64,000 bases of DNA. Origin: Closterium sp. NIES-65. Taxonomy: Eukaryota > Streptophyta > Zygnematophyceae > Desmidiales > Closteriaceae. The notes below the pieces were generated by a model. It made no database searches. It was not told the DNA's origin and saw only the letters and a list, made by a program, of their open reading frames with translations. The DNA lies in contig CANXME010002467.1 in NCBI GenBank assembly GCA_948144175.1, positions 62,001 to 126,000 of the forward strand. Direction: 5' to 3'. The position numbers were made by a program, and so were the translations under genes. Positions 1 through 11,576 of the stretch are shown here, piece by piece (position 1 is the first letter of the stretch; the number at the start of each line of letters is the position of its first letter).

Positions 1-1391
1 TCGTGAAGGGCTTCACACAGGTGTACGGCGCTGACTACGACGAGACGTTTGCGCCGGTGAGCAGCTACGTCACGTTGAGGATCTTCCTCAGCATCGTCGC
101 TGTCCTCAACCTCAACCTGATGCAGCTCGACATGAAGAACGCCTTCCTGCAGAGCAAGCTCGATCGGGTGCTGTACATGTCCCAGCCGGACTACTTCAAC
201 GATGGAACAGGCCGGGTGTGTAAGCTGCTAAAGAGCATGTACGGGCTGAAGCAGTCGCTGCTGTTGTGGTACTTGGCGCTCAACGATGTGCTGGTCGGCG
301 CCGGGTGGAAGAAGAGCCAGGTCGACGAGGCTCTTTACTTCAAAGTCGGCGAGGGTGGAGTGGCCTGCTGGGTGCTGGTCTACGTCAACGACCTGCTCGC
401 CGCCAGCAGCAGCGCCGCGATGCTGAGGGAGCTGAAGGAGCTGCTGGAAGCCGCCTTCGAGCTGCGCAAGATCTCGCCGGTGCAGAAGTACCTCGGGCTG
501 GAGATCGTGCGCGACAGGTCGGCGGGGAAGCTGTGGCTGCACCAGCAGGGCTACGCCGACAAGCTGCGTAGGCGCTTCCTCGACGAGGAGCAGACCGAGC
601 GCACCCCGAAGACGCCGGTCTCGGTCGGTGCCTACGCCGAGCTCACCTTCGATGACGAGGAGGCGCAGGAACGGCAGGAGGAGGAGTACCGGCAGAAGGT
701 CGGCTCGCTGCAGTTCGCGGCGACGACGAAGAGGCCGGACGTCGCCTTTGCCTGCAGCAAGCTGGGGAGCGGCCTCACGGTGAGGAGCGACCAGCACTGG
801 CGCGAGGTCGACCGCTGCCTTGCCTACCTCGCCAACACACGTGACACCGCCCTGGAGTTCGGCGGTGGACTTGAGTCGCTGGAGCTGGTCGTCTACGTGG
901 ACGCCGACGACACCGGTGACAAGCAGAACAGAACGAGCACGAGCGGCTACGTGTTCGTCTACGGAGGGGCTGCAGTCTCCTGGTCGAGCCAGCGCATCAA
1001 GTGCGCGACGCTGTCGTCGACCGAGTCGGAGTACGTGGCAGCCACTGAAGCTGGCAAGGAGGGACGCCGCCTTCGCTTCCTCCTTGCAGAGTTCCGGCAA
1101 CTGGACGCCGGGAAGCCGACTGTCCTGCGCGTGGACAACAAGTCGGCCATCACGGTCGCCGAGGGCATGGGGTTGACGGGCAACCTCAAGCACATGGAGC
1201 GGCGACAGGCCTGGCTGCAGCACATGGTGAAGCGCGGGAAGTTCTCGCTGCAGTACATCCCGACCGCTGAGCAGCCGGCCGACTTCCTGACGAAGGCGCT
1301 GCACTATCCGGCCTTCAACCGGTGCTCCGTCGCAATCGGCCAAGTGCGCCTGGCAGACGTGGGCGACGGCAACAACGACGTGCAGCAGTAG
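1..1391 (+). pseudogene. Copia element F: reverse transcriptase-RNase H end of the polyprotein
   Basis: This is the C-terminal part of a Ty1/copia polyprotein; the reading frame is already open at the window edge, so the 5' part lies outside. The reverse transcriptase palm is recognisable from QLDMKNAFL (about residue 41) and the active-site strand LVYVNDLLA (about residue 128). RNase H follows with YVDADD, STESEYVAA and RVDNKSAI, and the chain ends with the usual ADFLTKAL. The catalytic YVDD box reads YVND: the first of the two metal-binding aspartates is Asn, so the enzyme should be inactive although the frame has no stop. Its protein is clearly different from the other Copia copies here (A, B, D, G). 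Stop codon TAG at 1389-1391. Confidence 0.9.
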
Positions 1392-2609
1392 GTGCCATGC
1401 CCTTTTGCATGGCTGGTGCAGTGGACGACGTGCTATGTGTTGGGTGCACGTCGACGAGCTAGTCTCCGAGCTGTATTGCCGTGTGGGCTGGGTGCCCAAG
1501 CGTGAACGCGGCAGGGGAGTGTCACCGGGAGTTGGGTATTGGCCCCGTCCTCGCTTGGACGGAACCGACTTCGTGGTCGGGTGTGAGGGGAGCAGCCGAC
1601 CTGCAGCAATGGGTGAGCTGGTCGATGAGAGGGTCGACCTGCACGAGGGACCACTGTACGGGCGCCGACTTCAGGGTGGCGCCGACTTCAGGGAGGTCGA
1701 CTTGGGAGTCGACCTGCGGAGGACGTCAACTTGGTGACGTCAACTTGGCGAAGCCGACTTCGGCGGTCGGCTAATGAACTGCTGGTCGACCTGTTAGTGG
1801 TCGACTGGACCTGGTGGTCGACGAAGGAGGGGCCGACGTCGACCTCGACTTAGGACGCCGAGTAGTTGGGCGTCGAGTAGCGGGGCGTCAACTTTGTGAC
1901 GCCAGCTTTGGGTGGCCGACGTGGGTTGTCGGCCGACGACTGTGCTGGTCGACGCGGAGCTGGTCGACCAGAGGGGACGTCGACCTGGAGGAGGTCGACA
2001 TGGAGATGGTCGTCGACTTGGGAGGTCGACGGGCACGTACGGGAGTTGCTGGTCGACGTGTTGCCTGGTCGACCAGGTTACCTGGGTGACGAAGTGCTGC
2101 GGAGGAGTGCGACGGTCGCCCAGGCGAAGTTGGCGAACCCGACCTCGGTGGTGGTATCCCGAGGTCGTCGTGGCGGATCAGAGGCAGTCGTCAGCTCGAG
2201 GTTGACGTGGTGTGTGCGCTGTGCAGGTGACGAGACTCTGCACGCCAGTCATCTGCGCACAACTGCGAAGCAGGGTGCACTGCTGTCCTGCGTGAGCAAC
2301 GCTGTCACGCCGTCAACCTGCGATGTTGGCACGTCGTCGACCTTGCCTTGCTGGAGCGCGGTCGACCAAGTCGTGCTGGAACGCGGTCGACCAAGCTGCG
2401 CTGGCAGTTGGCCGACCTGAATGCTTGCTCTGATGTAGTCTTGCTGTGCCAACTTCCTTGTATCATTGTTCTGAACCTTTCCTCGTGAAACTCTTGCAAA
2501 TTCTCCCCGTGAACTAGCAAGGAGTGTGAACACAAGGAAACGACTAAGGAGTAACGAACGCAGAGATCACATGAGCACACGTGCCTAGCCCATAGTCTAT
2601 CTCCCGTTG
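1392..2609. other. Non-coding tail of element F, very rich in GTCGAC
   Basis: There is no convincing gene in this 1.2-kb stretch. It follows the RNase H stop directly, so it should hold the 3' untranslated region and perhaps the 3' LTR of element F; I could not fix LTR ends. Between about 1445 and 2395 the hexamer GTCGAC occurs about 20 times, usually as GGTCGACC or GGTCGACTT variants, mixed with GCCGACTT and GTCAACTT relatives. Reading frames here on both strands are by-products of this stop-poor sequence. The last 200 bases (about 2410-2609) are more AT-rich and look like a different sequence type. Confidence 0.55.
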
Positions 2610-2626
2610 CAGCAGTTATCTCCGCA

Positions 2627-5025
2627 GCGTTCCGTACTCGATACGGCTCCTACGAATACTTGGTGATGCCGTTCGGACTCTGTAACGCACCAGCAACGTT
2701 TCAGGCGGAGATGAATCACATCTTACGGCCCCTGCTGGACGAGTGCGTGGTGGTGTACCTGGACGATATTCTCATCTACTCCAAGAACATGAAGGAGCAC
2801 GTGGAGCATCAGCGGAAGGTGTTCGAGATCCTGCGGAAGAACAAGTTCTACGTGAAGCTGTCAAAGAGCGACTTCGCCCTGAAGAAGGTGCAGTTTCTTG
2901 GGCACATGGTGAGTGCCGAGGGCGTACACGTGGACCCGCGGAAGATCGAAGCCGTCAAAGAGTGGAAAGTTCCGGAAAACGTGAAAGAATTGCAGCAGTT
3001 CCTAGGCTTCGCCAACTACTACAACAGGTTCGTGCCACAGTACGCTAAGATTGCAGCGCCACTGACCGACCTACTGAAAAAGGATACACCCTTCAAATGG
3101 GATACTCCTCATCAGCAAGCCATGGAGCAGCTACAGACCGCACTGACCACAGCCCCGGTACTCATCCTACCAGACCCTGAGAAGGACTACGTAGTTGAAG
3201 CTGACGCTAGTGACCAGGCAGTCTGAGCAGTACTGATGCAGGATCACGGGAACGGGTTACAGGCTATCGCCTACCTCAGTAAGAAACTGCACGGAGCAGA
3301 ACTGAACTACCCCATTCACGACAAGGAAGCCTTAGCCATAGTTGTAGCCTTCAAAGCGTAGAGGTGCTATCTAGAAGGAGCCAAGACTACAGTCTATACT
3401 GACCACTGCAGCCTCAAATACCTGAAGTCACAGCCAACACTCTCACGACGACAGGTGCGATGGATGGACTTCTTGGAGACCCACTTCCACTACGACATCA
3501 TCTACAAACCCGGGCTACACAACAAAGCAGACGCGTTGAGCCGCCCAGGACATGTAGCAAGCATCCAACTCGACGGGATGAACCCTCTGCTCAAGGGTCT
3601 ATTCCAACATGGGTACTCCGTGGACGGCGAGATAGCAACGGCAGAGAAACAGAAGCTGTTACAGTGGGAGAAAGACTTAGCTCTAAGGAAGGGTTCAGGA
3701 AAGATTTGGGTACCGAATTACGCCCCGCTACGGCAGATCCTATTGGAGGAGTTTCACGACGTACCTTACGCGGGACATTTCGGGAGCAACAAGACGTTAG
3801 CAGGGATAGCGAAGTATTACTACTGGCCCGGGATGGCAGCAGACGTGCAGCAGTTTGTCACCTCTTGCGACACGTGCCAGCGGATGAAGAGTAGCAAGCA
3901 GAAAAAAGCAGGGTTACTTCAGCCTCTACCCGTACCGGAGCAGCCATGGCAAGTCGTTAGCCTCGACTTCATCACGGGACTTCCTTCGACCTCACGAGGG
4001 CATGATGCTATACTCGTGGTGATCGACAAGTTCTCTAAAATGGGTCACTTCATCCCGACCAACGCCACCGCTACTGCTGAAGCAGCTGCTCGCCTCTTCT
4101 TCGACCGCGTCATCACCATCCACGGCATCCCCGCTACACTCATCTCAGACAGAGACCCCAAATTCACGAGTAAGTTCTGGAAGGAGCTCATGGGATTATT
4201 GGGGACTAAACTGGCGATGTCCTCAGCATACCACCCACAGACTGACGGACAGACAGAGCGACTCAATCAAGTGGTTGAACAGTTACTGCGCACAGCTTGC
4301 AAAGACGACGTCAGCCACTGGGACACACAGTTACCGACCCTAGAGTTCGCTTACAACAACGCGTCTCATGCGGCCACAGGGAAAACTCCTTTTTTCCTGT
4401 GTTACGGATGGGAACCTCTTACACCACAGCAGCCAACCACGCCGGCACACGTCCAAGCCGCACATGACTTCGTCACCACCATGGAGCAGCTATGGGAGAA
4501 GACTCAGCGATGTCTCACCACGATGCAAAACTCCCAGACGCAGTATGCCGATCGCCAGCGACGAGATCACTCAGTAGCAGTCGGAGATCAGGTGCTTCTT
4601 GACACGCGCAACTTGAACCTGTCTCACCTTCCATCCAAACTCCGGCCTCGCTTCTGTGGTCCTTTTCTCGTTGAGACACAGGTGACACCAGTTACATTCC
4701 GCTTGAGCTTACCAGATGCATGGAAGCTTCACAACGCTTTCCATGTCCAGCTACTGAAGCCCTACAAGGACCCAACCAACAGTTCCAGGGACGGCAGCTT
4801 CCGCCACCTCCTCTTGTTCTCATCCAGGATGAACCTGAATATGAAGTGGAGCGCGTTCTTTCTCATCGACACTGCGGTGGCAAGACCCTCGAGTTCCTGA
4901 TACGCTGGAAGGGTTATGACCCCACTGAGGACAGTTGGGTTGTAGAAGCTGATATGGGCAATGCACGCCGTGCTCTCAAGGATTATCTTGTCAAGCAGGG
5001 TGTATCTCACGCCACCCAGCTTTGA
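2627..5025 (+). pseudogene. Gypsy-1 pol remnant (RT, RNase H, integrase, chromodomain)
   Basis: Reverse transcriptase begins inside the palm (AFRTRYGSYEY, VMPFGLCNAP) and keeps the active site YLDDILIYS. RNase H follows. The frame is broken by TGA at 3224-3226, where relatives have Gly, and by TAG at 3359-3361, where relatives have Trp in the FKxWRCYL motif. Integrase (about 3690-4400) has a CDTCQRMK zinc-binding end and the D, D, E core (LDFITGLP, SDRDPKF, QTDGQTERLN), which looks intact. A frameshift near 4765-4785 moves the coding to another frame, which carries a chromodomain (YEVERVLSHR, FLIRWKGYDPTEDSWV) and ends at 5025. The chromodomain places the element in the chromovirus clade, whose insertion is guided by chromatin marks. 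Confidence 0.9.
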
Positions 5026-5035
5026 GGGGGGGACG

Positions 5036-5394
5036 TGTGAGAGTACGTCGGCTTATGCTTGTTATTCATGCTTGCTATTATTTCCTTACGCTATTCCTAG
5101 CTTAGGATTATTTTCTGCATGCATGAATTGCTTGATTTCCTAGGTTCGTTGCTATACTATAGTTATAGGCACCGAACCAGGTTACGTGCACCGAACTCAA
5201 GCTATTCGGTCGCCACCGAATTGCTTTCTATCGAGTTCGGGAAGGTTCTGTTCGGGACGCTTCGCGACCCTCAGAACATTCGCGTAACACCTGGGTTACC
5301 TGCCTTGTGTCGAGCCTATATATAGCCTCATGTTGTACCCAGGTGATCATTCAATTCAAAGTCTCTTTTCTGAGCTCGATCCTAGATCCTCACA
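5036..5394 (+). repeat. Gypsy-1 3' LTR (359 bp)
   Basis: A polypurine tract (GAGGGGGGGA, 5024-5033) abuts the stop codon and precedes an LTR that opens with TGTGAG and closes with the inverted CTCACA. A TATA-like TATATATA lies at 5317-5324, a plausible promoter. The sequence beyond 5394 returns to Copia A gag. Confidence 0.8.
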
Positions 5395-6830
5395 AGGGCG
5401 GACGACCTCTCCCTGTTTGACCTCACTTCTGGTGCCTCTCCTGCCCCTGCTGCTGATGCTGACGCCACTATTTGCTCACAGTGGGCCACGCACAATGCTG
5501 CTGCTCGCCTTGCTGTGCGCCGTCACTTACCGACCACTTAGCGTGCACACTTTAGCCAGTACAAGAGTGCTCAGACCTTGTACGACGCTGTAGTTGCACG
5601 CTACTCTTCCCCTGCCACTGCTACACTGACCCGCCTCATGCTAACGTACCTCTTTCCTGACCTTGCTGCCTTTCCCACAGTCGCTTACCTCATTACGCAC
5701 CTCCACACTAGTGACACTCGCTACCGCGCTGCGCTTCCTGCTGAGTTCTGCGCCAAGAAAACCCCCCCCCCATGTACATCACCCTCTACTACATAGTCAC
5801 CCGGCTCCCTGACTCTCTTCGCGTAGTCAGGGACCACTTCCTCTGAGTCTGCCCCACCACTCTCACCGTTGACCTCCTTGAGAAGGCCCTCCTAGCGATA
5901 GAGAAGAGCATAGTCGCTGTAGGAGCCTCTCGTGGTGACCCTCGCACCCCCGTCTTTGAGGGGTGTTCTTCCTCCCCCCTCTTGCCCTCTGTTGCCTCTG
6001 CTGCTGCGGCCGACCTCGTTGGTTTCGAGTCGGTCGGCACTGCGTCTGCCCCGAGCGGGAGACGCCGCACCGGCAAGGGCAAAGGGGGCAAGGGCGCTGG
6101 AGGGGCTGGAGGGGGCGGTGGAGGTGGTGGTGGAGGCAGTGGAGGGAGTGGGGGTGGTGGTGGGAGTGGTGCCGGGGGTGGTGGCGGCGGCGGCCGTAGT
6201 GGAGGAGGCGGAGGCGGTGGAGGTGGCAGAGGGAGCGGAGGCGGCGAAGGTGGTGGAGGAGGCGGAGGTGGAGGAGGCGGCGGAGGCGGCGGCGGCGGAG
6301 GCGGCGGTGGTGGTGGAGCGGGTCGCGACTCTGCGCAGAGGAGTGGCGCCGGTGGTGGTCAGCGCCAGCAGTAGCGGAGTGGTGTGACCTTGTCCCCTCA
6401 GCAGCTTCGTGAGTGGTACAGTGCGCGTCAGCGAGGTGGGGGTTTTGGTCCCTGCGCTTACGTCCTTCGTACCGGCGACCGAGCTGGTGAGCAGTGCGGA
6501 GGCCCGCACTCCACCCAGCGCTGCTTTGGTCGCCTGACGGACGCGTGGCGTCGCCAGTTCCCTGAGGCGTCAGAGATCCCTTGCTGGGGAGATCTGTTAA
6601 AGGCCGGGGTTGCTATCTTTTATCTTGACTTTGATGCTATTCTTGCTGCCATGTATGCTGTTGATACTAGTGTTGCTAGTGACTGTTACCTGTGTGTACC
6701 GCCTGACCCGGGCATTGAGGCCGCTGCTCTAGGTACTGGTGAGGCTGCTGCTCTAGATGCTAGTGCGTCTGCTGCCCCAGGTGCCAGTGCGTCTCCTGCC
6801 CCAGGTGCTGGTGAGTCTGCTCTCTCAGGT
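5395..6830 (+). pseudogene. Copia A gag remnant, poly-Gly
   Basis: Alignment by eye to Copia B gag shows the same protein from the DDLSLFDLTSG region onward. It is broken by TAG at 5539-5541, by an extra base in the run of C near 5760-5771 and by a TGA near 5844. A long Gly tract (about 6090-6320) follows the GKGKGGKGAGG basic segment, then the QLREWY motif and a Cys/His cluster (QCGG, H, TQRCFGRLTDAW) at about 6450-6550. Gag would form the cytoplasmic particle and bind RNA. It cannot be made as one chain from this copy. Confidence 0.8.
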
Positions 6831-9800
6831 ACTACGTCGGCTCAGGCCTTCCACACCTTCACCCTGGACTCGGGTGCGTGCCGCTCCTTCTTTCCAGACC
6901 GCACCACTCTTACGTCGCTCAGTCGGCCGGTTGCAGTCTCCCTGGCAGACCCCTCTGGGGGTCCTGTCCTTGCTAGCTTCTCTACTGTCCTACCGTGCCC
7001 GGCAGCCCCCTCTAGCACCCTGTCTGGTCTCTACCTCCCCTCGTTCTCTACGAACCTGGTGAGTGGAGCGGACCTACAGGATAGGGGGGTTGACCAGTTT
7101 ACTCCTACGAGTCAGCGCGTGACCCACTGCACGTGTGCTTGGATAGGCCGACACTTGGCCACGTTCAGCCGTCGGCCAGGGTCGAGCCTGTACACCCTTA
7201 CTACTGAGTCTCCTCCTGCTGCTGAGTCTGCCCAAGTAGCTGCGTCGAGTCAGGTGTTTGCTGCGGCGTCCAGGTCTGGTCCTGAGTCTGCCCCCTGCTC
7301 GTATCGTCTGCTATCCCACCAGACTCTCCTTTGGCACCATCGCCTTGGACACCCCTCCTTACCTCGTCTCCGAGGCATGGCCTCTCGTGTCCTTGTCTCT
7401 GGTCTCCCTCGGTCTCTCCCTCCCCTTCCTCCAGGGCCTGGCCCTACCTGCATCCCCTGCGTCGAGGGGCGACAGCGCGCCGCCCCTCACTCCTCCGAGT
7501 TTCCTCCGACAAAGGCTCCGCTGCAGACTCTCCACATGGACGTGTGGGGCCCAGCCCGCGTCAGTGGGCAGGGGCAAGAGCGGTACTTTCTGCTGGTGGT
7601 TAACAACTACTCGCGTTACACCACAGTCTTCCCCTTGCGCAGCAAGGGTGACGTCACTGAGGTGTTGATCGACTGGATCCGCGCAGCTCGTCTCCAGCTC
7701 AGAGAGAGTTTCGGCTCGGACTTTCCTGTTCTGCGTCTGCACTCTGACAGAGGCGGGGAGTTTTCCTCTGCCCCTCTGGGAGCCTTCTGTCGTGCAAAGG
7801 GCATCCGCCAGACCTTCACGCTTCCGGCCTCTCCACAGCAAAATGGGATTGCTGAGCGGCGCATTGGCATGGTCATGGACGTCGCTCGTACGTCCATGAT
7901 GCATGCGGCTGCCCCCCATTTTCTGTGGCCGTTTGCGGTTCCGTACGCCGCGCATCAGCTCAACCTTCAGCCCCGGGTCTCCTTGCCAGAGACCTCCCCC
8001 GCCTTGCGGTGGACAGGGAAGGTTGGCGATGCGTCTGCGTTTCGGGTCTGGGGATCTCGGGCGTTTGTCCGCGACTTGTCTGCGGACAAGCTGTCCCCCC
8101 GTGCAGTTCCCTGCGTCTTCCTTGGCTTCCCCCCTCACGCGCCTGGGTGGCAGTTTTACCACCCCTCCTCGCGCCGTGTTCTGTCCTCTCAGGACGTCAC
8201 CTTTGACGAGTCGGTGCCTTACTACCGTCTCTTCCCCTACCGCATTACGCCCCTCCCCCCGCCGCCGCTCTTCCTTGCGCCAGGTCCTCCCTAGGTAGAC
8301 CCCCTCCCTCCTCAGGGTCCTGCCCCGTCAAGTGTGTCCCAGGTAGACGCAGTCGAGCCTGTCGGGGTAGCTGTTGACTCTGGTGCTGCTAGAAGTGCTG
8401 AGCCTGCGGGTGCCGGGTCTGGGGGTGCTGATTCTGGGGGTGCTGAGACTGGGGGTGCTGAGCCTGGGGGTGCTGGGTCTGGGGGTGCTGAGCCTGGGGG
8501 TGCTCAGCCAGGAGGTGCTGAGCTGGGGGTGCGGAGCCTGGGGGTGCTGGGTCTGCTCGTGTGGCCAACGGCGGTGCTTCGTCGAGGCGGGAGCCGCTCT
8601 CTCCACAGGAGCTGCGCGAGTGGTTTGCGCGCCGTTGGAGACGTGCTGCTGAGACTGGGGGTGCTGCTGGAGCTACTGGAGTTGGTCCTGCTGGAGCTGC
8701 TGGCGGTGCTGGTGCTACTGGAGGTGGAGCTGCTGGGGGTGTAGGCGCTGGTGTTTCTACTAGTGCTGGTGCGTCAAGGGGTGCTGCTGAGGCTGCTGGT
8801 GCTGACTGTCCTACTCGAGATGGTGCTGCTGGAGCTGCTGGGGGTGTTGGCACCGGCGGTGCTGCTGGCGCTAATGCTTCTAAGGGTGCTAAAGTTGGCG
8901 CTGTTGGAGCTGGAGGTACTGCTGGTGCTGGTGCTGCCGCTGGGTATACTGGTGCCGTCCTTGCTGGTTCTGGAGGCGCTGAGAGGCCGAGGCTGTACTT
9001 CGTTCCGCTCCTGGAGCAGGTTCTTGGTCTCCCGCCCTCTCCTGGTCCTACTCCTCCCTTAGAGTGTCCACAGCCTGTCCAGTCGCAGTCACAGTTACAG
9101 CGTGCCTCCCCGCTACCTGCTCCTTCTCCCTACACTGGTCCTACTGGAGGTCCTGCTGAGCGTCGTGAGCCTGCGTCTCGTCATGCGTCACCTGTTCGTG
9201 CTTCTCGCACTAGTCGTCGTGCTGCGCGTCCGCATCCTCCTGCGGTCCCCCGCACACACCTGATGGCACTGCGTCCTTCCACTGCTCCTCTGCGTGTCCC
9301 GTTGCCGTCTCATCCAGAGTCCTCTCTTCCTTCTCTTGCTGGCCTGGAGTCTGACTCCCTTTGTGCTGCTAGTCCTTCGGTCACGCGCCTTCTTGCTACT
9401 GCTGTCACTGACCCTTCCTTTGAGACCACTGCTGCGTCTGCTCTAGTTGCTGAGCTTGTCGACTTCGCTGCTCGCTGTCGTCTAGACTACGCTGCAAGTC
9501 TTGTTGCTGAGTCTGAGTCTGTCTGTCCTCCGTCCATCGGGGGTGAGTGTGCTCCTAGCACGGACGTCCTTGAGGACAGGCAGGAGGAGTTCCAGTGTTT
9601 TGCTGCTGCTTTGCCCCATCTTGTGTCCACGCTTATTGCCCCTAAGGGAGACCCGGATGCACCAGACATCCCGACTCCTCGATCGTACGCTGAGGCGATC
9701 GAAGGTCCCTACTCCTCTCAGTGGCAGTCGGCCATGGACGCAAAGATGGCTTCCTGGAAGTCCAGCGGCACCTACGTCGACGAGGTTCCCCCACCTGGGG

Positions 9801-11191
9801 CGAACATCGTCAGTGGCATGTGGATATTCATGGTGAAGCGGTCGCCGGGTTCTCTGCTTGTCTTCAAGGTGCGTTACGTGGCTCGAGGCTTCAGACAGCG
9901 GCAGGGAGTTGACTACTTTCAGACCTTCTCTCCCACCCCGAAGATGACCACTCTTCGGGTGCTGCTGCACATAGCCGCTCAGCGCGACTACGAGCTTCAC
10001 TCTCTTGACTTCAGCATAGCTTTCCTGCAGGGCAGCCTGCACGAGGAGATCTGGCTGCGCCGCCCACCTGGCTTCACTGGGTCGTTTCCTCCTGATACCC
10101 AGTGGAGCCTCCGGCGGCTAGTCTACGGTCTCCGCCAGGCGCCCCGTGAGTGGCACGACACACTGAGGACTACACTTGCAGCTCTTGGGTTTGCTCCTTC
10201 TACTGCCGACCCGTCGCTGGTTCTGCGCATCGACACCTCTTTGCGACCGTTCTACATCCTCGTGAACGTCGACGACTTGGTCTTTGCCACTGCTGACACT
10301 GCTGGACGCGCCCACGTGAAGTCCGAGCTGCAGAAGAGACACACGTGCACAGACCTGGGTGAACTGCACAGCTACCTTGGCTTGCAGATCACCCGGGACA
10401 GAGCACAACGCACCATTACCCTGACTCAGTCACACATGGTGCAGCAGGTCCTTCAGCGCTTCGACTTCACGTACTCCTCGCCTCAGGCCACTCGTCTGTC
10501 TACTCACCACTCGCTCTCAGCTCTGCCTTCGGATGAGTCCTTAGAGTCGAGTGGCCCGTACCCAGAGCTTGTTGGCTGCCTCATGTACCTGATGACCTGC
10601 ACACGACCTGACCTTGCATACCCTCTTAGCATCTTGGCACGCTATGTTGCTCCTAGGAGACACCGACCAGAGCACATGGCTGCAGCGAAGAGGGTGTTGC
10701 GCTACGTGTGCAGTACGTCAGGCATGGGGCTAATGCTTGGAGGGCGACATCGAGTGGTCCTCACAAGTCACGGTGACGCTTCTTGGGCTGACGACCAGGC
10801 TCTGCAGCGGTCGTCACAGGGTTACACCTTCAGCCTTGGCTCCGGCTCTGTTTCGTGGCGGTCTACCCGCTCGTCTTCTGTTCTTAGCTCCAGTTGTGAG
10901 GCTGAGATCTACGCAGGGGCCATGGCTGCACAGGAGCTACGCTGGCTCACCTACCTGCTGACTGACCTAGGAGAGCAGCCTCGTTCTCCTCCAGTTCTGT
11001 ACGTAGACAACAAGGCCATGCTGGCCTTGTGTTGGGAGCATAGACTGGAGCACAGAACGAAGCACATTGCTCTCCGCTACTTCCTGGTTCGTGAGCTGCA
11101 GCAGCGTGGTCAGCTCCGCCTCACCTACGTGGCCTCTGAGGCCAACACTGCTGATATCTTCACCAAGGCCCTTCCGCCTTGTGATCATTAG
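6831..11191 (+). pseudogene. Copia A pol remnant (protease, integrase, RT, RNase H)
   Basis: The aspartic protease motif LDSGACRSF lies near 6865. The GAG-pre-integrase zinc region (HHRLGHPS, CIPCVEG) and the integrase core (HMDVWGP, HSDRGGEF, QNGIAERR) follow to about 8200. TAG at 8292-8294 replaces a Pro codon present in Copia B, and a frameshift between about 8520 and 8560 is needed to reach the rest. Reverse transcriptase has VNVDDLVFA where Copia B has VYVDDLVFA: the two metal-binding Asp remain but the Tyr is Asn. RNase H keeps GDASWADD, CEAEIYAGA and YVDNKAML. The chain ends in ADIFTKAL. A Gly/Ala/Glu repeat linker separates integrase and reverse transcriptase. Confidence 0.85.
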
Positions 11192-11447
11192 TGCTTCTGT
11201 ACTTTGCTAGGTCTTGTGCCTACCTGGCCTCACTTGCTCACTTCTTGATCTTGTTTGTAGTGTACTCTTTCTATACTTGCACTTGCTTGTTTACCTTTAT
11301 ATATATGATCTTGCATGTGAACTGGCCTTGTGGCCTTACTCTTGTGCTCGGACTGTGTGGTGACTTTGTGATTCACCCTGAGCTTGCTTTGCTTTGCTTG
11401 ACTGATCTTGTGACCACTTGTTCTCCCCCACTTTGCCTATGGGGATG

Positions 11448-11575
11448 TGTTAGAACATTATAGCTTATACATTTGTGTAGGCTGTAGTGGGGTAGCCCAT
11501 AAGGGGTACAACCCAATTAGGGTTAGTACTTGTACCCAACTCTTTCATAGTTCAATCATTCTCGTTTCTCATCAG
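11448..11575 (+). repeat. Copia A 3' LTR (about 128 bp)
   Basis: The LTR starts TGTTAGAACATTATAG and aligns along its length with the 131-bp LTRs of Copia B (TGTCAGAGTATTATAG). Its right end is blurred: CATCA at about 11571-11575 is the best boundary, because the following bases read on as element D integrase on the minus strand. Confidence 0.75.
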
Positions 11576-11576
11576 C

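Larger units (their letters stand above)
2610..5394 (+). mobile_element. Gypsy-1: 5'-truncated Ty3/gypsy chromovirus with 3' LTR
   Basis: Only the 3' half remains: the end of reverse transcriptase, RNase H, integrase, a C-terminal chromodomain, a purine tract and one LTR. The left edge lies near 2610-2632, where homology to reverse transcriptase begins abruptly; gag, protease and the first reverse-transcriptase motifs are missing. The right edge is the LTR end at 5394. The next base is in mid-gag of a Copia element (A) whose intact relative B reads on across the same point, so Gypsy-1 inserted into Copia A. No left LTR or target duplication is available for a check. Confidence 0.85.
5395..11575 (+). 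mobile_element. Copia A: 5'-truncated Ty1/copia element
   Basis: The element keeps most of gag, protease, integrase, reverse transcriptase, RNase H and its 3' LTR. The 5' LTR, leader and start of gag are lost at the Gypsy-1 junction (5394/5395). It is a close relative of Copia B, which serves as the ruler for its lesions. The 3' LTR ends within a minus-strand integrase sequence of element D, so Copia A inserted into D. The spacer 11192-11447 between the stop and the LTR holds a C/T-rich untranslated region and a short tract (ATGGGGATG) next to the LTR. Confidence 0.85.

Noticed and set aside
228-1499. 423-codon minus-strand frame opposite Copia F
   Set aside because: It is a mirror of the high-GC reverse transcriptase frame; the plus strand has clear RT and RNase H motifs.
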